From: Thozetella sp. PMI_491
Lineage: Eukaryota > Ascomycota > Sordariomycetes > Chaetosphaeriales > Chaetosphaeriaceae
Length of the DNA stretch: 64,000 nt
Reading direction: 5' to 3'
Assembly: GCA_021432635.1 (NCBI GenBank)
Contig: MU270082.1
Location: 308,298-372,297 of the forward strand
Part shown: one piece after another, positions 32,361-43,014 of the stretch
Position numbering within the stretch: position 1 is the stretch's first letter
Layout of the letters: each line of letters opens with the position of its first letter
Notes under the pieces: model-generated
What the model was told of the DNA's origin: nothing
Database searches by the model: none
The model's input: the letters and a program-made list of their open reading frames with translations, nothing else
Position numbers and translations under genes: made by a program

Positions 32361-35300
32361 ATGTACGCCGACTCCACCCTCACGGAAGCGAACGCCGTGG
32401 TTGACCTGTCTCTAGGTTCGAGAAATCTCTCTACGACCTCATTCGAGGTATTCGAAACCACAAAGGAGGCGAGAAGGAGTACATACAGAACTGCCTGAAA
32501 GAATGTCGTGCCGAAGTCCGCAGCCAAGACATGGGTTCGAAGACCTCCCTTCACGCAGACCACTCGCCGACGCCCTGCTAACGTCGAAGGACAGACCTCA
32601 AGGCTACAGCCCTGCTAAAGCTCGTATACCTCGAGATGTTCGGCCACGATATGTCGTGGGCCTCCTTCAACGTCCTCGAGGTCATGTCCTCTCCCAAGTA
32701 TCACCAGAAACGAGTGGGCTATCTCGGTGCTGTCCAGAGCTTCCGCCCCGATACCGAAGTCCTCATGCTGGCAACCAACCTCTTGAAGAAGGTGAGACGG
32801 TTACCTTCCCCCCGGGCCTCCGTATTCTTCACTTAGCTGACTGCATACTCTAGGACTTGACCTCCTCGGTGCCGACCAACATTGCGCTTCCGATCGGCGC
32901 TCTTCCTCACATCATCACCCCCTCTCTGGCTCTGTCCGTGTTGGCCGACTTGTTGCCTCGCCTCGGGCACTCGCATGCGGCGATACGGAAGAAGACCATC
33001 GTGACGCTGTATCGACTCGCCCTCGTCTACCCTGAAACCCTCCGAGCTGCTTGGCCCAAGATCAAAGATCGTCTGATGGATAAAGATGAGGACTCAAGTG
33101 TCACAGCAGCCATAGTTAACGTGGTTTGTGAGCTAGGGTGGCGGCGCCCCAATGACTTCCTACCGTTGGCGCCCCGATTGTTTGAGCTCTTGGTAGAGGG
33201 CGGCAACAATTGGATGGCGATCAAGTTGATCAAGCTGGTAAGGTGCTCGATCTTCTCCAGGTCACTTGCCCGCTAACCTGGGCCTAGTTCGCGACTCTGA
33301 CACCGTTGGAACCACGCCTCATTCGCAAGCTACTGCCACCATTGACCGATATCATCCGAACTACTCCGGCCATGTCCCTTCTGTATGAATGCATTAATGG
33401 CATTATTCAGGGCGGAATCTTGGGCGAGGCCGACGACATCTCGGGAAGGGAGGAAATCGCCTCCCTATGTGTTACCAAGCTGCGGGGGATGATCATGATC
33501 AACAGCGACCCGAACTGTGAGTCCATGATATGTCTAGCCGCAAGCGCAACAAACTGACATTTTCCTCGCAGTAAAATACGTCGCACTACTCGCCTTCAAC
33601 AAAATTGTGATCACGCATCCGTTCCTCGTAGCGGAGCAAGAGGATGTCATCCTTGAGTGTATTGACAGCGAAGATATCACTATCCGGATCAAGGCGCTCG
33701 ATCTCGTTCAGGGCATGGTAAGCTCCGACAACCTCGTGTCCATCGTTAGCCGCCTGATGCGGCAGCTCAAGGCATCCTCCGCGGCTTCAAATCAGCAACG
33801 CAATTCGTCTCCCCAGCCTGGCTCATCTGAAGGGGACTCGGATAGCGAAGCTGGCGAAAATGCGCAGCAAGCCAAATCACAGCCCCAAGCCCCTCCTCTT
33901 CCGGAAGACTACACTGTAGACGTCATCGGCAGGATATTGGATATGTGTTGTTCCAACAACTACGCCAATCTTCTCGATTTTGACTGGTACATAGACGTTC
34001 TGACCCAGCTCGTCAGGATCGCCCCGGTACCGCGGAGGAGAGAGACAGAGGACGACTCTTCGCAGGCTTCGAAACCTCTCCCTGCCGATATATCGGAGAA
34101 AATTGGGAGCGAGATCCGAAATATAGCAGTCAAGGTTAAGGCTGTGAGACCGGCCACCATTCGCGCTGCTGAGGTGATTGTCGCGCAGTTTAACATCGAG
34201 TCCTCACCTGCGCATCCGGTCTTCGCAGGAGCGTTGAAGCCCATTTCTTGGATACTGGGCGAATATGCCTTCCAGCTGTCAAATCCTGAAGACACTCTAG
34301 GATATCTTCTTCAACTACTACCTCGGGTCAAGAACCCTGAGGTACTAGCGTCAGGCCTGCAGGCAGTCGTTAAGATCTTATCTTTCATTGCCGGAGACGA
34401 TCAGGCGCTATGGACATCGGAGCGCAAGGCCAGGACAGCGCTGCTAATGGCCAGAGTTATCCATGTTCTAGAGCCGCTGGGTTCGCACCCATACCTGGAA
34501 GTCCAGGAAAGGGCGGTCGAGTTCACGGAGTTGCTGAAGCTGACTGCTGAGGCAGCTTCTGGGCAAGCAGCCACGACAGATGATCTACAACAGGATGCAC
34601 CACTTCTCCTAACGCAGGCCATACCTTCTCTTTTCCAAGGCTGGGAACTGAACTCGGTGGCCACCGGCGCACAACGTAATGTGCCCGCACCCGTCGGGCT
34701 GGACTTGGACGAACCTATTCACCCCAATCTGAATACCCTTCTCGCACAAGCAGACGAACTACTACTGCCTGCTGTGAGCGACGACGAATTCGAGACTTAC
34801 TACAACCAAAAGCCGCCGCCGACCAGCATACAGAACGAGCCCGCCATCAACCGACTGGTTAACCCACCGGAAGAGATAGCTGGTTCATATCAGCAAGCTG
34901 GGGAAGACAGCTACCTCGACCCAGACATTGTTGCGAGAAGAAAGGCAGAGAGACTCGAGAGGAACCGAGACGATCCGTTCTACATCCAGGGTGGGGGACG
35001 ATCTGGCGGAACTTCGACCCCGATCCATAACATATTGCAGAACGAGAACGGGCCTGCTCTAGATATCGACTCGATCCCTATCATGCAGCTCGACATTGAG
35101 CAGTTGAGCTCCGGCCTCGCGTCGGCGGGTGCCGCGAGGAAGCCGTCACAGCCAAAGCCACGCGAGAGGATCCTGGTTGCCGCCGATGAAACACTGGCTG
35201 GCAGCGGCCCCTCGACCCCCAGGCACTACGAGTCAGAAAACAATTCGGACAGCTTCACCAAATCGAGGAGCAAGAAGCTGAAGCAGTCCTTGCTGCAAGT

Positions 35301-35727
35301 CGACTCAAGCCACCTAAGTTCGTTCAATCTCGGCGAGAAGGCACCCAACCACGGCTTCGACTACGAACAGCAGCAGCGCGAGGATGCCGAGATGGCACAA
35401 GCCGTCAAGGAAGTCGAGAGGCTACGCTTGGAGATGCAACGCGCCAATGAAAGGATCCAGGTTGCGCAAGGCGTGCCGGTCGAGGGTACGGTCGTGAAGA
35501 AAAAGAGGACAAAGAAGGTCAAGACTGAGGATGGCGAGGAAGCTCCCGTCAAGGTCAAGAAGAAGAAGAAGCCTACGGAGGTGGTGGCTCAGGAGGGGGC
35601 GGAGGGAAGCGGCACAGCCGAGACTACACCAAACGTCACGGCAGAGATAGTCAAACCGAAGAAGAAAAAGAAGAAGGCCACGAGAATCATCCAACTAGAC
35701 GAGGGTGAGGAAGCGGTTCTCCAATAA
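32361..35727 (+). CDS. APL5: AP-3 adaptor complex subunit delta
   Basis: Predicted 1028-residue large subunit of AP-3, which sorts cargo from the Golgi/endosome directly to the vacuole. Exons are 32361-32362, 32416-32534, 32595-32791, 32854-33237, 33288-33516 and 33572-35727. The protein begins MFEKSLYDLIRGIRNHKG, which requires the ATG to be split AT|G by a 53-nt intron (GTACGC...CTCTAG). The adaptin trunk follows: EKEYIQNCLKECRAEVRSQD, LKATALLKLVYLEMFGHDM, WASFNVLEVMSSPKYHQKR and VGYLGAVQSF, then HEAT-like helices to about residue 580. The hinge contains LDPDIVARRKAERLERN and the C-terminus a Lys-rich KKKKKKATRI tract, as in fungal delta adaptins. No ear domain is obvious, which is usual in fungi. 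Confidence 0.95.
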
Positions 35728-35880
35728 GTCTTTAGATAGATGACGAAGAAACACGTCCCAATCCTATTGGATGCAAGCTCCCGTATGCATATTTCGTGAG
35801 ACCGACCACCGCCTGGGTTCTAATACCGCATGGTAGAAGTGCGTATTTTTGTCTATGGTCTAGGGAGGTTCGTCGACGGC
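35728..35880. terminator. short convergent gap, AP-3 delta / QTRT2
   Basis: Only 153 bases separate the two convergent stop codons, so the 3' untranslated regions probably overlap. Confidence 0.4.
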
Positions 35881-37402
35881 TCATGGCTTTTGGATCTCTG
35901 CAAACCCTTTTTGATCCAGCACGGCCGCATCTTCCTGAGGAACCAGCGGTGTCTCTATCATATCGACATCCTCGGGGCTCTTGGAATCTAGATCGTCGTC
36001 TTTTAGCCTCGCTCGGAAAGCAGGTTTGTTGATTTTCTCATCGCCTCCCACGCTCTTGAACTGATAGCCCCGCGCCCTTGGCCGCGTCCCTGTCCCAGGC
36101 GGCAGCTCGGGGTCGTACGTGGCACTAAATCGGTCCACCGCCGCCGCAAATGTCGCCGTCCCTTCGGCCAGAGCGGCCCGAACCGCGGCGAAGAAAGCAT
36201 CCGCCACCGCGTGATTGTGCATTTGGAGCAGTGTCCAGCCCAGCATCTCCCGAGCATTGAGCAAGTGATTCACAAAGGCTCGGTGGTGTTGGGTGCACGC
36301 ATAGCAGCCACAACCCGGTTGCAATGGGGTGAGCGACGCGCGGTGCTCTTCTGAGGAGAGATCAATCCCAAGGGGCTCAACACGACCGCCCCCAGTGGAA
36401 AGTTGTTCGGGAGGTGGGAAGGAGAATGACAGCGCAATACCAGCGTCAGATGCTGCATTTAAGAAAGGCAGGAGGAAAACATCTACGCCGAGCGAGATCT
36501 GGCGGAGTACGTGGTGAGGCGTGGCCGGTGCATCCAAAGAGAGGCGGGGGAGAGGCACTAGGTTAGGATACCGGCCAAGCTCGGGGATGATGTCCACATC
36601 GTAGACTGCGAGGCCCTTTACAAGATGAGAGTAGTCTTCTGAGAGGTGCTCGATGTACTCCCACTGTATCGGGTAAGGGACGGGCAACAGAGGTGCAAAG
36701 GTAGAGATGTCGGACGCGGCGAGACCGTCGTCGCCCGACAGGCTGTCGAACCAATCATTGATCCACTCATCGGTCCTCTCGGCCATCCGCAGGGCGCGCT
36801 TCGGGGTTGGTGTTGAAGTCGTCTCGGTTAGATCCGAGAGCGGAATGGCAATGTCCGGCTGCAGGTCGAGGACTGCCCTCAGGTAGTCATCGATCGTCAG
36901 TGTCTGCGCTCCTGTGGAGGTGAATATGGAGACGGCCTTCTGAGTGTTACCGCCGGCTGCCACTCGCTGCAGCCTCCGGGCCCCTAGAACCGAAATGATC
37001 GGCGACGGGGTGGCTGTGAAGGCCTGAAGCTTTTTCTTATTTTGCTGAGTTGTGGGTGTCAGAAAGATAGGCGGCCCTTTCTTTGGTGCATACTGCCGAC
37101 GCTCGATGACTTGGACGAGTTAGCGAGAGAGAGAGAGAGAGACAAAGACAAACAAGCCAGGTTGGAGAGTATAGCTCACAGTCCTCGAGAGCATAATAGG
37201 CGCCAGAGATCTGGGTATGTTTGCTCAGGTTGTCTGGAGTCAAGTGTGGGAGCACTCCTCGGGAGGTCATGCCGAAGAAACTAGGAGTTGCAACGGCACG
37301 GTGACCACGTAGTGTGAGGCGGCCCAACCTGGCGGCAATATCCCCAGCGGTCGCCTCCAGAATCTCGAAGGTCATGACCCCAGGCTGCTCAGTTTCATCC
37401 AT
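35881..37402 (-). CDS. QTRT2: queuine tRNA-ribosyltransferase accessory subunit 2
   Basis: Predicted 483-residue non-catalytic partner of the eukaryotic tRNA-guanine transglycosylase, which swaps guanine 34 for queuine in tRNAs with GUN anticodons. Exon 1 (37180-37402) reads MDETEQPGVMTFEILEATAG and GRLTLRGHRAVATPSFFGMT; MTFEIL, nine residues in, is an alternative start. The 70-nt intron 37110-37179 (GTGAGC...CCAAG) includes a GA repeat. Exon 2 (35881-37109) contains FIERRQYAPKKGPPIF, QTLTIDDYLRAVLDLQPDIA and the zinc site GCGCYACTQHHRAFVNHLLN with a downstream HNH. Presence of the C-x-C-x2-C...H site with a fungal-length insert matches QTRT2 rather than the catalytic QTRT1. The C-terminal 60 residues are charged and probably disordered. 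Confidence 0.9.
37124..37142 (+). repeat. GA dinucleotide microsatellite in QTRT2 intron
   Basis: About nine GA units on the plus strand (TC on the transcribed sense strand), located inside the single intron and close to its 3' half, so length changes could affect its pyrimidine tract. Confidence 0.85.
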
Positions 37403-38141
37403 CACTGGATAGAGAGCCTGAGTTCTTGGCTTCCTTTGTTCAGTGGCAGCCGGGGCCGCTCTCCATTCAAGGAAGGAGGCCCTGATCTCCGGACTGTGCT
37501 GCTTGGCTTAGCCGGTACACGGAGTTTTATAGACACGATATCACCGCGAGGCTAGCCGGCAAAAAGGTCTTTCTATGTGGAGCGCACTGGCGGTTGATGA
37601 TGAGTCAACCTCAGCTGCTTGCTGTTTTGCGGTCAGCGAGGTGCGTATTGGATAGGGAGCACGCGGCTTCCCTTTCTGGCCAGAGCCCAGGCACAAGGTA
37701 CGGTAGCTAACTAAATTGATTTCGATGCACAGAAGGCAAAGAATGCACAGACCGCCGCTTTTTTCCTCGGGACGCTCGTTGGGTCAATCAAAAGTGGGAC
37801 GAACACCCCTGGCCAATGGCGCAGCCTGCTAGGCTCACGCAATGGCACCTCCGCCAGTCAACTTACGCGGCTCAAACGGCAAGAGCTGACCCAGCACTGA
37901 GGACCAGACCCGTGCAGGGTATAATACTGCTCCTCTTCTACCCTTCCTCTTGCTGCGGCCGCGTGCTCGACCTTTTTACCCTTCGTTTCGTATTCCTTCC
38001 TGCTGTCAATTTGATGCATCACCAACCGCCTAGGAACCAAGCACACTAGTCCCGGACGATCCGCGGCACTCGCTCTTCGATCACCCCAAGGCGCTCCGGC
38101 CGGCCCGCAATTGCGCCTCTGCGAGTTTCGCAACCGCCGAA
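37403..38141. promoter_or_regulatory. divergent promoter region, QTRT2 / LCCL protein
   Basis: 739 bases between divergent starts. The right half is pyrimidine-rich before the ATG at 38142. No gene or RNA is visible. Confidence 0.45.
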
Positions 38142-40130
38142 ATGGGGGAGAGCGACGGTGTCAAGGTCCACGACGTCGAGAGACAGGGGAGCGTGACCGC
38201 GAGCACGACCGCGAGCGCGAGCGACCATCCGGATGCGCCGCTGGCGCAGAATGACGGGTCTCAGCTCGAGGAGCTCGAAGAAGCCGACCCATCCCCGCCG
38301 ACGCCTCGATTCATTCAGGACGAAGGGACATGGAAGCATTGGAAGTGGGTGCCATATCCTGTCCGGCGCTTCATCAGGGCAACCTTGAGGTGGACCGTCG
38401 GGCCCCCGAGTGCCCAGGACTTCAAGATCAAGCCCTTCTTCCCAGCCATTCAGCATGCTCCCATCTGGGCCCTCGACAAATTTCTCCCCCGCCCGCTGCA
38501 CCGTGCAATCCTGCTCTTTGTATATCTATCCCTGTGGCTCATCACCTTTGCGCTCGTCATGCGGCGGGGGAAGTCGGTGACGGAGCTTGAGGGCTGGGGC
38601 ACTCCTATCGATATCGGGTGCGGCAGCTCGTACTGGTCCGCGGGCAACGGGTGCGGGATCGACGGAAACGATTGCCGTCCATTCAACGGCAGTGGGTTCG
38701 CGTTCAGATGCCCAGGGAACTGCCTCAGCTACCAGGTGCTGAATTACCGCGCCGTCGGGAACCAGGAGATCATCTACCAACCGCTGGTGATAGGTGGACC
38801 GCCGGCCGATGGCGACCTGTCCAAGGCCTTCTATCGCGCTGACTCGTTTCTCTGCGGCTCGGCTCTCCATTCCGGCCTGATCTCCAATGACAACGGAGGA
38901 TGCGGCGTGGTGAACCTCGTGGGCACTCAGCGTAACTACGCCAGCACGACAAGGAACGGCATCACCAGTGTTGGGTTCGACAGCTACTTCCCGCGAAGCT
39001 TCGCCTTCGAGCAGGGAGTCGAATGCAAGTCAAGTGACATGCGATGGCCGCTCCTTGCCGTCTCCGTCGTCTTCACTACCGTGCTGTCGCTCTTCACGAC
39101 GTCAGCCTGGGTCTTCTTCTTCGCCAACTTCACCATCATCTACTGGACGGTCGGAATGGCCACCGACGCGCCGTCCTACTCCCAAGTCGCGGATCTCTTC
39201 TCGAATGAGCTCAGCAACTTCCTCCCTGCCATGTTCACCGCATGGGTCATGTACGATAAAATGGGCATTCGACGGACCTTGAAAGGGCTCACGGCGCAGG
39301 TTGAGAAGACGGTACTGTGGCTGGGAGCTTGCTGGGTCGGCGCCTTGACGAACTACACGTTCGACTTCATCCCAATCCAGAGGCTTACGGCTCACGACCT
39401 GCAACAGCAGCCAGGGGCCATTGCGGCCTTGACCATTATCGTCCTTGTCCTCGTTGTTGTCGCGGTAAGCCAGATCTGGTTCTTCCGCCAGGAGGGCAGA
39501 TTGGTCAAGTACCTCAAGCTCTACGCCCTCTTCATCGGCGGCATTATCGTTTGCTTGGTGCTTCCGGATCTGAGCCTGCGGATACATCACTATATCCTAG
39601 CGCTCTTGCTTCTCCCGGGCACGAGCATGCAGACCCGCCCCTCTTTGCTCTACCAGGGCCTCCTGATCGGCTTCTTCGTCAACGGCATCGCGCGCTGGGG
39701 CTGGGACTCGTTCCTTCAGACCTCGTATGCCCTCCAAGGCGATGCCGCATCTGGCTCCCTCCTGCCCACCATCCTGGACCCCGTCATCTCTCTCGGACAG
39801 AACCTGTCGACCATCACCTTCGCGTGGGCATCGCCACCCAGTACAGAGTACGACGGCATCAGCATCCTAGTCAACGATGTAGAGAGGTTTCGCACGTACT
39901 TTAGCGATGAGATCAATCCCTCGACCAACTTCACCTGGGAGAGGGAGGGGAGCCTGCAGCTCAACGAGTATTTCCGCTTCGCTTGGATGGAAGGCAGCTC
40001 CAGCGATGATTACACCATGGCCGGGACATGGACAGCAGAAGGGGAGTGGATCAAGATGGAGCCGGGTCCATCCAAGGTGAAGAGCAGGAGCTTGCCTGGC
40101 GAGGAACTCGTCTCGCCGGTGAAGCGGTGA
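38142..40130 (+). CDS. LCCL-domain multipass membrane protein
   Basis: Single-exon gene for 662 residues, function unknown in fungi. The N-terminal 100 residues are cytoplasmic-like and acidic (QLEELEEADPSPPTPRF). A transmembrane helix follows near 125-145 (ILLFVYLSLWLITFALVM). The lumenal or extracellular LCCL domain spans about 165-300: GSGFAFRCPGNC, YRAVGNQEIIYQPLVIGG, YRADSFLCGSALHSG and GGCGVVNLVG, with the expected Cys pairs. At least six more hydrophobic segments follow, including LLAVSVVFTTVLSLFTTSAW, IAALTIIVLVLVVVAVSQIW and LLIGFFVNGIARWGWDSFL. The end is a soluble beta-rich domain (AWASPPSTEYDGISILVNDV). This domain order is a known fungal LCCL family. Localisation to ER or vacuole is not shown by the sequence. 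Confidence 0.9.
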   Translation: MGESDGVKVHDVERQGSVTASTTASASDHPDAPLAQNDGSQLEELEEADPSPPTPRFIQDEGTWKHWKWVPYPVRRFIRATLRWTVGPPSAQDFKIKPFFPAIQHAPIWALDKFLPRPLHRAILLFVYLSLWLITFALVMRRGKSVTELEGWGTPIDIGCGSSYWSAGNGCGIDGNDCRPFNGSGFAFRCPGNCLSYQVLNYRAVGNQEIIYQPLVIGGPPADGDLSKAFYRADSFLCGSALHSGLISNDNGGCGVVNLVGTQRNYASTTRNGITSVGFDSYFPRSFAFEQGVECKSSDMRWPLLAVSVVFTTVLSLFTTSAWVFFFANFTIIYWTVGMATDAPSYSQVADLFSNELSNFLPAMFTAWVMYDKMGIRRTLKGLTAQVEKTVLWLGACWVGALTNYTFDFIPIQRLTAHDLQQQPGAIAALTIIVLVLVVVAVSQIWFFRQEGRLVKYLKLYALFIGGIIVCLVLPDLSLRIHHYILALLLLPGTSMQTRPSLLYQGLLIGFFVNGIARWGWDSFLQTSYALQGDAASGSLLPTILDPVISLGQNLSTITFAWASPPSTEYDGISILVNDVERFRTYFSDEINPSTNFTWEREGSLQLNEYFRFAWMEGSSSDDYTMAGTWTAEGEWIKMEPGPSKVKSRSLPGEELVSPVKR

Positions 40131-40488
40131 AGGCTATCATCTTCTAGGTATGGGGCATCTACAGCGACGGATATTTTGTATAAAGAGGTACATCATGATG
40201 GTACGAACCAGGTTATGTATAATGGAAGAAATCTCTATATATGAACCCCCGTTGTTTCCAAATCCCCTCACACAGCCTAGTGCGATATTCCGTAGAACCA
40301 GCAACCCTGAGCTGCTCATGACGTCGCCGGAGATCTACCGGGGCAGGCAGTATTGATCTTTGCAAAACTCACTCCCGCGCGGCCACCAACAAGCGCCAGC
40401 CAGCACACCTAGCACTCCTACACGACGAACCACGGGGGCATATCGGCTTTCGTCCAACACCCGGCTGCCACGAGGGTGAGCCGCCAAA
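40131..40488. other. intergenic, LCCL gene to thioesterase-like gene
   Basis: 358 bases between tandem genes, containing the AT-rich 3' end of the LCCL gene and the promoter of the next. Nothing else is seen. Confidence 0.4.
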
Positions 40489-41295
40489 ATGCCACCCCGC
40501 ACCCGCATCCCCACTGTCGCAGACTTCGAGCCGCTGAAACCCGAGCTCATTGTCTCGCTCGCCTTCCCCTCGCCTCCCGAGTCAACAACGGCAATACTGA
40601 TTCTATTTCACGGACTAGGCGACTCGGAGGCTTCGTTCGCCACCTTCGCGAAGAACCTTGCCCTTCCTGGTGTCCTCGGCATCTCGGTGCGAGGCACGAG
40701 TCCTCTGCCTCCCGTCCTCCTTGGCGAGCCGCTGACCGCAGGCCCAACCAAGCATTTCCACTGGGGCGATGACTTGACGCTTTCTCCACATACCGGGGAA
40801 CTGGACCCTGATCCGGGGTTCAGCAAGGCAGAACGGCTAATCCTCGACCGCCTGCTTGGAGAGACATTGGTACAGAAGTGCGGATGGGAGCCGAACGACT
40901 TACTGCTCTTTGGGTTCGGGCAAGGCGGCTCGTTGGCACTGGGCCTTGCCTCTCGGATCCGGGTCCCGCCTCAAGTTGAGGACGTAACCGAAGACGGCAA
41001 AGGGGGCGTGGAGCGCAAGAGAGTGTTCAAAGGCGTCGTGTCTGTCGGAGGGCCATTGCCTCACTCCATGGTTCCTAGCATCAGCGCGCGGGAGAAATCG
41101 AAGACACCAGTCTTGGTATGTCACGGGACCGCGAGCGAGGCGGTGGATGAGGATGCCATCGACACCCTCAAGCAGGAATTTACGGATGTCCGAGTGGCAA
41201 AGTGGAAGCGTCCGGACGACGGCGTGCCGAGGAATAGGGACGAGGTCTTGCCCATGATGCAGTTCTTTGCCGAGAGATTAAGAAGCGGATGGTGA
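40489..41295 (+). CDS. acyl-protein thioesterase/carboxylesterase-fold protein, catalytic residues missing
   Basis: Single-exon gene for 268 residues with the alpha/beta-hydrolase layout of the phospholipase/carboxylesterase (acyl-protein thioesterase) family: ILILFHGLGDSEASFATFAK near residues 37-56, then LLLFGFGQGGSLALGLASR, GVVSVGGPLP and TPVLVCHGTASEAV. In active enzymes the elbow reads G-F-S-Q-G-G; here it is G-F-G-Q-G-G, so the nucleophilic Ser is Gly. The Asp normally in HGxxDxxV is also absent (HGTASEAV). The segment that should carry the catalytic His reads KRPDDGVPRNRDEVLPMMQF, without His. Hydrolase activity is therefore unlikely. It may be a binding or regulatory pseudoenzyme. The intact frame argues against simple decay. 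Confidence 0.87.
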   Translation: MPPRTRIPTVADFEPLKPELIVSLAFPSPPESTTAILILFHGLGDSEASFATFAKNLALPGVLGISVRGTSPLPPVLLGEPLTAGPTKHFHWGDDLTLSPHTGELDPDPGFSKAERLILDRLLGETLVQKCGWEPNDLLLFGFGQGGSLALGLASRIRVPPQVEDVTEDGKGGVERKRVFKGVVSVGGPLPHSMVPSISAREKSKTPVLVCHGTASEAVDEDAIDTLKQEFTDVRVAKWKRPDDGVPRNRDEVLPMMQFFAERLRSGW

Positions 41296-41984
41296 TAGGA
41301 AACCCATAGCTACGGATCGGCGAGGCGCCTAGGAATCGGCGCGAAAAGCCAGGAGGAAGTATGCGTGGTTACGGTCGCCATGTATCCTCCCGCGCCGTCT
41401 AGGCCCGATGACCACGGGAAGTAGCATATGATCCGACCAGTTCCAGCCGTCCAGACAATTGAAGCTTCATCGTTTATGGTATCGATGCAAGGGTGCATCC
41501 CTTAGCGTCGCATCCCGCGTCGGGAGCCTAGGCGCCGTTCTCAGCCAGGAGGCTAAGTGCATATCTCAGACCTATGGAAGAATCGCTTGCGTGCGAGACA
41601 AGCAAAACAGGCGGTAGGCCTCGACCCAAGCAAGAAGGGACAAGCTACCTTTTAGTTTGGGAGGGGAGCTCCAAGCTCGGCAGTGTTTCAGTCTTCGAAA
41701 CACGAGCTACGATAGCGCGATGGTCGTGCGTCGTGGCCTTCGATAACCATTTTGCCGTCTGGTTGCCCAGAGCCCGTATAGGAATATAATTGGGATAGCT
41801 TGGCTCTCCAATTCGTCCACCCTTATGGAGTCAATCAAGTTACACATCCGAGCCATGGCCAGCGTGTAAGTCCACGCCCGGAAGAGAAGTCGCCTTTGGC
41901 GGGAAGAGTCAATCCGGAGCTCACATCGGGATCTGCAGAGACGGCGGCCCTCTGGGCTTCGCGGCACATTGGGTCAAGACCCAA
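41296..41984. other. intergenic, thioesterase-like gene to SDR gene
   Basis: About 690 bases between tandem plus-strand genes, presumably one terminator and one promoter. No conserved frame is seen. Confidence 0.4.
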
Positions 41985-43014
41985 ATGGAGACCCTTCCTC
42001 TCCCGACGACGGACTTTGCCGGCAAGGTCGTTATTGTGACGGGCGCGAATGTCGGACTGGGCCTCGAGGCGGCGCGCCACTTTGCGCGTCTGGGCGCGGC
42101 CAAGGTGATCCTTGGATGCCGCAACACGGAAAAGGGCGAGTCGGCGAAGGCTGACATTGAGGCGACCACGGCGACAAAGGGCGTGGTGGAACTGTGGCCT
42201 CTGGACCTCGGATCATTCGAGAGCGTGAAGCAGTTTTGCAGGCGGGCCGACGAGCTTCCACGCCTCGACATCCTCGTGGAGAATGCGGGCATCGCTATCG
42301 GGACTCATCACTTTATGGAGGGCTTCGAGAGCACCATTACGACCAACGTTATCTCGACGTTCTTCATGGCGCTTATGGTGCTGCCGAAACTTCGCAGGAC
42401 GGCGGCCCAGTTTAACACGCGGCCACATCTGGTCATCGTTTCGTCAGACGCCCATGTCTTTGTAAGCCCCTGCCTCCCAAAGTCCTACCTGGCCCAAAGC
42501 GATACGGGAGGAGGAGGGGGAATAAAAGAACCCAAGACCTTACATCTCCTAGGCACAATTCCACGAACGGTCGGAGCCGAACATCTTCTCGGTGTACCGA
42601 TCAACGCAAATGTCGGACGACCGCTACAACACCTCCAAACTCATCGAGATCCTCGTGATGCGTGAGCTCGTGACCCGCATGGATGCGTCGGGCAAGAACC
42701 CAGTCATCGTCAACACGTTGAACCCGGGGCTCTGCCGATCTACACTATTCAGGCACGCGCTGTTTCCGCTAAATATTGTCCTCAACCTAGGCCTGTTCTT
42801 CTTCGGGCGTACCGCTGAGATGGGATCGCGGACACTTTTGGCGGCGGCGTGCGGCGATGTAGAAACCCACGGTCAGCACATGGACTCGTGCCGGGTGGCC
42901 AATCCGAGTAGCTTCGTCCGGTCTGCGGAAGGCGAGCGGGTGCAGAAGAAGGTGTACGAAGAGCTGATGACTATTCTGGACGAGATCCAACCTGGCGTTA
43001 GCGGAAATGTATGA
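41985..43014 (+). CDS. short-chain dehydrogenase/reductase, retinol dehydrogenase-like
   Basis: Predicted 312-residue NAD(P)-dependent oxidoreductase. Exon 1 (41985-42461) contains the Rossmann motif VVIVTGANVGLGLEAARHFA, LGCRNTEKGE, the Asp of PLDLGSFESV and the NAG motif ILVENAGIAIGTHHF, then TTNVISTFF and the active-site Ser in HLVIVSSDAH. The 91-nt intron (GTAAGC...CCTAG) ends at 42552. Exon 2 (42553-43014) has FHERSEPNIFSVYRST and the catalytic YNTSK. NTLNPGLCRSTLFR follows, as in WW-domain oxidoreductase and retinol dehydrogenase relatives common in fungi. All catalytic residues (Asn, Ser, Tyr, Lys) are present. The substrate is unknown. It has no obvious pathway neighbours, although a CoA-transferase-family gene lies downstream on the same strand. 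Confidence 0.92.
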
